Positions 59,024-64,000 of a stretch of 64,000 nt of DNA are shown here, in pieces. The DNA comes from CBDDEI01 sp965226775 (lineage in GTDB: Bacteria > Chloroflexota > Dehalococcoidia > SHYD01). Under the pieces are notes generated by a model. It saw only the letters and a list, made by a program, of their open reading frames with translations. It was not told the DNA's origin and ran no database searches. Every line of letters starts with the position of its first letter. The stretch's first letter is position 1. The stretch covers positions 1 through 64,000 of the forward strand of contig CBDDEI010000002.1 in assembly GCA_965226775.1 (NCBI GenBank), read 5' to 3'. The position numbers and the translations under genes are program-made.

Positions 59024-59305
59024 ATGGCTAAGTTTAACCAGGACGATAAGGTGCGCGTAGGAGGCTATTCCCGGCACCCTATCTGCGTCACCGGCTACGA
59101 GCTAGGCGCCGATTGCCGGCACATTATGGATGAAGAGGGCGTTGTTCAGGAGGTCACCGCTACGGCGATTTACCCCGATGAGGACGACCCCAGAAGCGGG
59201 GACCTGCAACCAAACTTGCTTTACAAGATCTACATCCCCTTGTCCGGCCCGGACCATGAATTGCACCTTATTCCGGAAGACTGGCTCATTACCGTCGAGC
59301 CGTAA
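59024..59305 (+). CDS. Small SH3-barrel-like protein, paralogue 1
   Basis: 93 residues from ATG 59024. The frame extends back to 58988, but the MAKFN start matches the paralogue. The sequence begins MAKFNQDDKVRV and ends HLIPEDWLI, and it has a central GVVQEV followed by a loop and YKIYIPL. This pattern of a short beta barrel resembles nitrile-hydratase-beta/SH3-like folds, but I do not recognise a named family. The paralogue 59385-59672 shares MAKFN-GD at the start and H-VPEDWL at the end. A terminator separates the two. Confidence 0.65.
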   Translation: MAKFNQDDKVRVGGYSRHPICVTGYELGADCRHIMDEEGVVQEVTATAIYPDEDDPRSGDLQPNLLYKIYIPLSGPDHELHLIPEDWLITVEP

Positions 59306-59328
59306 AACCCCCGGCATGTGCTACACTC

Positions 59329-59362
59329 GTGCGGGCGTTATGCATGCCCGCACTGCTTTTTT
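59329..59362 (+). terminator. Rho-independent terminator between the two SH3-like paralogues
   Basis: A perfect 8-bp stem GTGCGGGC/GCCCGCAC with a 9-nt loop is followed by TGC and six T. It lies 24 bp after the first stop and 22 bp before the next start. Confidence 0.85.
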
Positions 59363-59384
59363 GTCGAATGGAGGATAGGCGATT

Positions 59385-59672
59385 GTGGCCAAGTTCAATA
59401 CAGGCGATAGCGTAGTCATCAATGAAAAAGGGGCCTTCCCCCTGTGCCTGGAGGGAGAGAAGGACAATATCTCTTGCAGCTACATCCTGGGACAGACCGG
59501 CATGGTCAAAGGGATGGCGGACACCACTGTTCCTGTGCCCGGGCGAGTTCCCGCCGGACAGACGCCGCCACCGCCGCGCGCCGTGTACATGATACAGATC
59601 TCCCTTGCCGGCCGGGATGACACGCACGACGTGCATCAGGTGCCGGAGGACTGGCTAGACGCCGCATCGTAG
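59385..59672 (+). CDS. Small SH3-barrel-like protein, paralogue 2
   Basis: 95 residues from GTG 59385, chosen because GGAGG lies about 10 nt upstream and MAKFN matches the neighbour. Shared marks are MAKFNTGDSV, a central TGMVKGM, an MIQISL strand and the end HQVPEDWLDAA. A Pro-rich loop (PVPGRVPAGQTPPPP) is inserted where paralogue 1 has an acidic loop. It is separated from paralogue 1 by a strong terminator, so it needs its own promoter. Function unknown. Confidence 0.65.
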   Translation: MAKFNTGDSVVINEKGAFPLCLEGEKDNISCSYILGQTGMVKGMADTTVPVPGRVPAGQTPPPPRAVYMIQISLAGRDDTHDVHQVPEDWLDAAS

Positions 59673-59793
59673 CAGCCGCTTCAATACGGCTCCTATCTTA
59701 TGCTACGGTAGTATGGAAGTAGAGCACGCCGACGACCTAGTCAGCTTGCTAGAGACCATGAGCGCGATCCATTAGCTCAGAGAGGCGGGGACG

Positions 59794-60576
59794 ATGGATT
59801 TAGGACTGAACGGTAAGATAGCCGTAGTGACAGGCAGCAGTGAAGGCATTGGCAAAGCGACTGCCACAGCCCTGTCGCAAGAGGGCGCGAAGGTAGCCAT
59901 CTGCGCCCGCAGGCCGGACCAGCTTGAGAGCGCTGCCCAGGAGATCCGCTCGGCCAGCGGCGGCGAGGTGTTGGCCGTGCCCACGGACGTGATGCAGCCT
60001 GACCAACTCGAAGCCTTCTTGCAGCGCGTCATCGACACATGGGGCGGCATCGATATCTTAGTGAACAACGCGGGCACCGCCGCATCCGGCGCCTTTGAGT
60101 CCGTCTCGGATGAAACATGGAAGTCGGACATGGAGCTGAAGCTATTTGGCGCAATCCGCACCTCCCGTATCGCTATTCCCGTGATGCGCGCGCGCGGGGG
60201 CGGGCGCATTATCAACATCACCCAGATTCTGGGCAAGCAGCCCCCCGCCAACTCCGTCCCCACCTCCGTAACGCGTGCTGCGGGCATTGCGCTTACTAAG
60301 GAGCTCTCCAAAGAGCTGGCCAAGGACAAGATTCTGGTCAACACCATATGCGTGAACCTGGTGAAGAGCGGGCAGATGGCCCGCAGCGCCCAGCGCAACT
60401 ACCCAGGGATGAGCGTAGAAGAAGGCTGGGCCGAGATGGGGAAGAGCGTGCCCCTTGGTCGTATGGCCGAGGCGGAAGAGGTGGCGAACGTTATCGCGTT
60501 CCTGGCCTCCGACCGCGCGTCCTACCTAACGGGCGCAGCCATCAATGTGGACGGAGGCGCCAGCGGCGCGGTCTAG
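59794..60576 (+). CDS. Short-chain dehydrogenase/reductase-like protein lacking the YxxxK motif
   Basis: 260 residues. The Rossmann marks are present: TGSSEGIG (13-20), CARR after strand 2, and NNAG (91-94). The C-terminal FLASDRASYLTGAAINVDGG is typical of classical SDRs. The catalytic residues are not: the YxxxK position reads Thr157-SVT-Arg161 and the catalytic Ser region reads NITQIL. The protein should bind NAD(P)(H), but hydride transfer by the usual mechanism is doubtful. A group of SDR relatives with this change exists, and their reactions are mostly undefined. GAGGCGGGG precedes the ATG. Confidence 0.85.
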   Translation: MDLGLNGKIAVVTGSSEGIGKATATALSQEGAKVAICARRPDQLESAAQEIRSASGGEVLAVPTDVMQPDQLEAFLQRVIDTWGGIDILVNNAGTAASGAFESVSDETWKSDMELKLFGAIRTSRIAIPVMRARGGGRIINITQILGKQPPANSVPTSVTRAAGIALTKELSKELAKDKILVNTICVNLVKSGQMARSAQRNYPGMSVEEGWAEMGKSVPLGRMAEAEEVANVIAFLASDRASYLTGAAINVDGGASGAV

Positions 60577-60608
60577 CTGCTACAGCTAATTCTAAAAAGG
60601 TAGAAATT

Positions 60609-60635
60609 GGGGCGCTCGCTTAACACGAGCGCCCC
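60609..60635. terminator. Hairpin between the SDR and HAD genes
   Basis: A 10-bp stem GGGGCGCTCG/CGAGCGCCCC with a 7-nt loop lies between two convergent genes. No T run follows, so it may be a weak bidirectional terminator. Confidence 0.55.
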
Positions 60636-60742
60636 TACTAATTGCCCTAACAGCAGTCACAGTCAGGACACGGACATTCCGGCCGCTTATTCATTGGGCA
60701 CGCGGAGTAAGTCGAATCACCCCCCTCAGGGGGCAGAAGGGG

Positions 60743-61477
60743 CTAGTCCAAGGAATGGATAACGGACGGCAGCGCGGCCAGGCTGGGAATGACCAGTGTC
60801 GCAGCAGCCGAATCCACAGGCGTTGGACTCACCAGCACCACCCGCGCGCCGAGGCTCGCGGCCCACTGGACGGCATTCAAGCTGTCATCTACAACGATCG
60901 CATCCCTGGGTTCAACGCCTGCGTCTGCGAAGACCCGCTCGTAGTATTCAGGTCCAGCTTGTTTGAAGAAACCGACGAGGTCGGAACCGTAAAGGCGTCG
61001 GAAACAGTCGCGGATGCCCATGCCCTGCAGGTAGACTTCTAGTTCCCAGGAGTTTTCAGCCGACGCGCTGTAAATAGGGTAGCCACCCAAATGCAGCGCT
61101 CTCACCGTGTCCGCTGCGCCGGGGAATCCGCTCCGGGTCTTGGGGATGATAAAAGCCGATGCTCTCGCTTCAAGGTCTACGCACTCTTCCTCGGAGCGTT
61201 CGGGAACTCCTACGACGTTGCACATGCTGTTTACCCATGCCACCGCGTAGCTGCGCCAGAAGGCGCGGTAATCCGCAGCGGATGCCTCCCAGAGGTTTAA
61301 CCACTCTGCGAACAAATGCTGGACGATTGCCTTCTTGTTCGCAGCGCTCCACTCAGCTGACGTGCCGCCAAGAATCGGAGGGTAGAATTCGCCCACCAGA
61401 CGCGCCCACTGCTCCTGGCGCAACGAGTTGTCGTTCAGGACGCCGCCATCGTCTAGAAAAAGAGTGGGCCGCGTCAT
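60743..61477 (-). CDS. HAD superfamily hydrolase
   Basis: 244 residues. Motif I is FLDDGGVL with nucleophile Asp9 and Gly at +2, a variant common in haloacid-dehalogenase-like members. The helical cap occupies about 20-110. IYSASAENS gives motif II, FFKQAGPEYY the Lys of motif III, and IVVDDSLNAV the acidic motif IV. The reaction is probably hydrolysis of a phosphate ester or C-halogen bond; the substrate is unknown. It is the last gene of a minus-strand run after IscU (19 bp gap), but nothing ties it to Fe-S assembly. Confidence 0.85.
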   Translation of the reverse strand: MTRPTLFLDDGGVLNDNSLRQEQWARLVGEFYPPILGGTSAEWSAANKKAIVQHLFAEWLNLWEASAADYRAFWRSYAVAWVNSMCNVVGVPERSEEECVDLEARASAFIIPKTRSGFPGAADTVRALHLGGYPIYSASAENSWELEVYLQGMGIRDCFRRLYGSDLVGFFKQAGPEYYERVFADAGVEPRDAIVVDDSLNAVQWAASLGARVVLVSPTPVDSAAATLVIPSLAALPSVIHSLD

Positions 61478-61496
61478 GCCCTAACGCCCGGCCTGT

Positions 61497-61922
61497 TCAT
61501 TCGACTGCGGGATCGCTGGGGAGGGTGTCCTTGTTAACATGTTTCCGCGCGTAGACGGCCAGCGCCTTGCGGAGCACGGTGGCGGCCAATGTGGCGCTGT
61601 GGAGCTTGCTGGGTGGCAGCCCCCCTAGGGCGTCCAGCACATCCTGGTGGGTGAGCGCTTCCGCCTTCGCCAGATTCATACCCTGCAGAAGCTCGGAAAG
61701 CATGCTCCCTGCCGCGGTGGCTCCGGTGCAGCCTTGCACCTGTTGCTTAGCCTCTTGGATACGGCCGTCCTCTATCCTCAGGAAGAGGGTGAGCACGTCC
61801 CCGCAGACGGGGTTGCGGTCCACGGCAATGCCGTCAGGCTCCGGGATAGACCCCACGTTGCGCGGGCTGACGGCGTGGTCGAGGGTGAGTTCGGTGTAGC
61901 CGGAGTCGTGAGGAATGTTCAT
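61497..61922 (-). CDS. IscU/NifU-like iron-sulfur cluster scaffold, third Cys replaced
   Basis: 141 residues. The scaffold fold is clear: Y-ELTLDHAVSPRNVG, NPVCGD with Cys40 and Asp42, GCTGATAAGSML with Cys65, and PPSKLHSATLAA. In IscU and SufU the last motif is K-x-HC; here it is KLHS with Ser109, so one of three cluster ligands is missing. It should receive sulfur from the cysteine desulfurase encoded two genes upstream and build Fe-S clusters in the cytoplasm. The genes are in the same direction with short gaps (43 bp to the zinc-ribbon gene, 19 bp to HAD). No HscA/HscB or ferredoxin gene is present. Confidence 0.88.
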   Translation of the reverse strand: MNIPHDSGYTELTLDHAVSPRNVGSIPEPDGIAVDRNPVCGDVLTLFLRIEDGRIQEAKQQVQGCTGATAAGSMLSELLQGMNLAKAEALTHQDVLDALGGLPPSKLHSATLAATVLRKALAVYARKHVNKDTLPSDPAVE

Positions 61923-61965
61923 GATGTCAGATTCACTTGGGTGAAGTGGGTCGCTAGCCTTCCCT

Positions 61966-62151
61966 TTAGGAAATGCTCAATTTTTGCTTAATTTCACTTA
62001 ATTCAAACCCAATGTTCAGAGCCTCCATAACGCCGACAACGCCACCACAATTAGAGCACTGAATGAACACGACACTGAAGTTAGAGCCGCGAGGTTCAGC
62101 AGGAACCATTTCGAAATTGGTATTGTCACATTTTACGCATGTGGATATCAC
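61966..62151 (-). CDS. Small zinc-ribbon protein between IscU and IscS
   Basis: 61 residues with CVKC at 5-8 and CSNC at 32-35, forming a probable zinc ribbon. A C-terminal helix follows (EALNIGFELSEIKQKL). The AT-rich codon use (for example ATT, AAA, TTC without GC-ending preference) differs from its neighbours and hints at transfer or late insertion into the isc cluster. I do not recognise a family. Confidence 0.6.
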   Translation of the reverse strand: MISTCVKCDNTNFEMVPAEPRGSNFSVVFIQCSNCGGVVGVMEALNIGFELSEIKQKLSIS

Positions 62152-62225
62152 TATGATTTTTTACCTGCCTTCGAGTAGTCGCTTATCAGAAGCAAGACCA
62201 ATACGTTGCTGGTAGACCTGAGGTA

Positions 62226-63410
62226 TCACGCCCGAGCGAGGGGAGAGAGGGAGCGCAGTCGTGCCACTATGTCCGGCAGGGTATGCAGGAGATAGTCCAC
62301 GTCCTCCTCCGTGTTTGCTCGTCCCAGGGTGAGGCGCAGGCTGCCGTGGGCAATGTCTGTTTGCCGCCCCATGGCAGTGAGCACGTGAGACGGCTCCAGG
62401 GAGGCCGAGGTGCAGGCGCTGCCGCTGGAGGCCGCAATGCCCGCAAAGTCCAGCCCCAGCAGGATGGGCTCGCCCTCCACGCCTTCAAAGGAGAGGTTCA
62501 CGTTGTTGGGGAGCCGCTGGGTGGGATGGCCGTTCAGGTGTACCCCGTCCACAACCTCCATGAGCCCGTTGGTGATCCTGTCCCGCATCAGGCTCAGGCG
62601 GTGGTTGCTCTCTTCCTGCTCTGCCACGGCAAGCTCCAGAGCCAACGCCGTACCCACAATCCCGGGGACATTCTCGGTGCCGGCGCGGCGGAAGCGCTCC
62701 TGTGCGCCGCCCTGCAACTGCGGCATGAAGGGCACGCCCCGTCGCACGTAGAGGACGCCCGTCCCTTTGGGGCCGTAGAACTTGTGCGAGGAGAGGCTGA
62801 GCATATCCACGCCCAAGCGGTCGACGTTGAGGTCGAGCGCACCTGCACCCTGGACGGCGTCTGTGTGCAGAACGATGTTTCTGCCACGCTGCTTGCTCTT
62901 GGCTCTGACCACCGCCGAAACTTCAGCGACGGGCTCGATAGTGCCGGTCTCATTGTTGGCGTACATCACGCTCACCACGGTGGTGCGGTCGGTGATGGCG
63001 GCTTCGAGCTCGTTGAGGTCGATAAGGCCGTGCACGTCCACTGGCAGATAGGTCACATCAAAGCCGAATTGCTCCAAGAACTGGCAGGTATGGAGCACGG
63101 CGTGGTGCTCTATAGCGGTAGTGATGATATGGTTGCCCAGCTGCCGGTTGGCAAAGGCTGCGCCCTTCAGCGCGGTGTTATCGGACTCGCTGCCGCCGCT
63201 GGTAAAGATGACCTCCGTGGGCCGGCACCCCAGCAGCCGTGCGACGGTAGCGCGGGATGCGTCCACGGCTCTGCGGGCTTCCTGGGCCAGGCTGTAGATG
63301 CTGGAGGGGTTGCCATACTTCTCGGAGAAGTAGGGCAGCATAACATCCAGGACCTCTTGCCGGACGGCCGTGGTGGCCGCGTGGTCAAAATAGACATACC
63401 GTTGGGACAT
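62226..63410 (-). CDS. iscS: Cysteine desulfurase (IscS/NifS)
   Basis: 394 residues, the normal length. Class V aminotransferase marks are: FDHAATT at the start, EHHAV (101-105), HTDAVQ with Asp184, SLSSHKFYGPKG with PLP Lys210, GTENVPG, and the mobile loop SSGSACTSASLEPSHVL with persulfide Cys333. It converts cysteine to alanine and passes sulfur to the Fe-S scaffold and to tRNA or cofactor pathways. It heads a minus-strand cluster (IscS, zinc ribbon, IscU-like, HAD) with a promoter about 100 bp upstream and AGGAAAG before the ATG. No IscR-like regulator is nearby. Confidence 0.95.
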   Translation of the reverse strand: MSQRYVYFDHAATTAVRQEVLDVMLPYFSEKYGNPSSIYSLAQEARRAVDASRATVARLLGCRPTEVIFTSGGSESDNTALKGAAFANRQLGNHIITTAIEHHAVLHTCQFLEQFGFDVTYLPVDVHGLIDLNELEAAITDRTTVVSVMYANNETGTIEPVAEVSAVVRAKSKQRGRNIVLHTDAVQGAGALDLNVDRLGVDMLSLSSHKFYGPKGTGVLYVRRGVPFMPQLQGGAQERFRRAGTENVPGIVGTALALELAVAEQEESNHRLSLMRDRITNGLMEVVDGVHLNGHPTQRLPNNVNLSFEGVEGEPILLGLDFAGIAASSGSACTSASLEPSHVLTAMGRQTDIAHGSLRLTLGRANTEEDVDYLLHTLPDIVARLRSLSPLARA

Positions 63411-63510
63411 GACGCTTCTTTCCTAGCTGCTGGTGAGGGTGGGAGATGAGAGCCTAATCCGCTGAACCTTTTCCTGCGTTCTTGTGTGCGTTCCAAATGT
63501 GAGTGAGTAA

Positions 63511-63539
63511 AGTATAGCCAGCGCGCCGTGTGGTGTACA
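63511..63539 (-). promoter_or_regulatory. Candidate promoter of the iscS cluster
   Basis: On the minus strand, TGTACA (63534-63539) and TATACT (63511-63516) are separated by 17 bp, about 100 bp before the iscS ATG. Confidence 0.55.
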
Positions 63540-63647
63540 GTTTGGAACCCTGAATTACTATTAGAATGAACCACGGCGACTGCGCTTCTTTGCTCCTTGT
63601 TTTGGCGTATCCCCTGCCGGGGCGGGCGAGCGCAGAGGGTGGTCCGG

Positions 63648-63815
63648 CTAGAGGTCGGAGCAGTCCCGCATGTAGCCGCAGTTGCGGCAGATGATCTTGC
63701 AATGAAGCTCGTAGGAGGGGCCGCTGCAAACGTCGCAAGGGCCGGCAGAAGGCCGTTGGGGCGACTGCGCTTGGGGGGTGGGCCGTGTTGGAGGCTGAGG
63801 TCGTGGTGTAGTCAT
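63648..63815 (-). CDS. Small Cys-rich zinc-ribbon protein
   Basis: 55 residues read on the minus strand. The first 25 are Pro/Gln-rich (MTTPRPQPPTRPTPQAQ). The rest is CDVC, then YELHCKIICRNCGYMRDCSDL, with six or seven Cys in a compact double-knuckle arrangement. The CxxC ... CxxCGYxRDCSD pattern is one I recall from small conserved bacterial proteins of unknown role. The gene stands alone between iscS and the divergent glycosyltransferase. The Cys spacing and position make it a real gene with good probability. Confidence 0.65.
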   Translation of the reverse strand: MTTPRPQPPTRPTPQAQSPQRPSAGPCDVCSGPSYELHCKIICRNCGYMRDCSDL

Positions 63816-63863
63816 CTCACCCTACTTTGCGATTTTCAGACAACGCCATGTGCGCCGCTTCTG

Positions 63864-63892
63864 TTGAGCCGTTATAGAGGGAACCGTATACT
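63864..63892 (+). promoter_or_regulatory. Promoter of the glycosyltransferase gene (leaderless)
   Basis: TTGAGC (63864-63869) and TATACT (63887-63892) are separated by 17 bp. The expected start falls about 2 bp before the ATG at 63901, so the message would be leaderless. Confidence 0.6.
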
Positions 63893-63900
63893 AGACTCTC

Positions 63901-64000
63901 ATGAAGCGCATCGGTATCGTCATCGTTAATTTTAACGCCAAACCCCTGTTGGATGCATGTCTGGCCTCGGTTTACCGTTCCCAGGGCGTGGAGTTCGATG
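63901..64000 (+). CDS. Family 2 glycosyltransferase, N-terminal fragment (runs off the window)
   Basis: The first 33 codons read MKRIGIVIVNFNAKPLLDAC, then LASVYRSQG. The VIVNFN start with a conserved Asn/Asp and a following L-x-x-CL-x-SV-x helix is the nucleotide-sugar-binding beginning of GT2 enzymes, which build cell-surface glycans. The window ends before the catalytic DxD. No ribosome binding site is visible, in keeping with a leaderless message. Confidence 0.75.
   Translation, partial: MKRIGIVIVNFNAKPLLDACLASVYRSQGVEFD

Overview
The window is GC-rich bacterial DNA. It looks like a contig from an uncultured Chloroflexota bacterium, possibly of the Dehalococcoidia/SAR202 kind. That placement is an inference from overall character: very large secreted repeat proteins, ABC family-5 lipoproteins, a siroheme-decarboxylase-like AhbA-AhbB fusion, MFS/M24/SDR genes of Chloroflexota flavour and small zinc-ribbon proteins. 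No rRNA or ribosomal protein gene is present to prove it.

Region 1 (1-29,150) is a tandem array of six very large secreted-protein genes on the + strand, here called A to F (A lacks its 5' end). B to F share an almost identical N-terminal module: a signal peptide plus a cadherin-like beta-sandwich. A to F all share an almost identical C-terminal module of about 390 codons: a Gly-rich and Thr-Pro linker, a beta-sandwich and two FN3-like repeats. The middles differ. B, C and E carry plant-type LRR blocks. D and F carry a swivelling phospho-His domain followed by an ATP-grasp PEP/pyruvate-dikinase-like domain. A, B, C, D and F also carry cadherin and Ig-like repeats. Spacers are short and the only terminator I see lies after F. 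The reading frames of A, B, C and, less often, D, E and F are broken by single-base indels. In several places the sister copies show exactly which base is extra or missing.

Region 2 (29,385-37,600) pairs a lipoprotein that resembles a free-standing subtilisin propeptide with a 2439-residue kexin/furin-like S8 protease. The protease carries P, FN3, PPC-like, Calx-beta and DUF11-like domains and ends in the same C-terminal module as A to F. Regions 1 and 2 read as one extracellular system: a common surface module displaying recognition, dikinase-like and protease payloads.

Region 3 (about 37.6-44.94 kb) is a decaying accessory island ending at the 3' end of a tRNA-Asn gene. It holds a fragment of a second cysteine desulfurase, a phospholipase D-like gene with a small partner, two frameshifted unknown genes, a DUF3854/DUF927-type primase-helicase with three in-frame stops, and a recombinase C-terminal remnant at the tRNA.

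Region 4 (45-64 kb) is ordinary chromosome with a few oddities. In order: a sulfite-oxidase-like enzyme and a zinc-ribbon coiled-coil protein; a serine-recombinase-like protein without catalytic residues; RNase P RNA with a clear promoter; a peptide-binding lipoprotein; the AhbAB-like fusion; an M24 peptidase; a small membrane protein; RidA; MFS and PcrA (GTGA overlap). These are followed by a 591-bp tandem duplication of a DUF559 cassette bounded by hairpin repeats and containing an opposing small ORF. Then come two SH3-like paralogues, an SDR lacking YxxxK, and a minus-strand HAD/IscU/zinc-ribbon/IscS cluster. The window ends with a small zinc-ribbon protein and the start of a family-2 glycosyltransferase.
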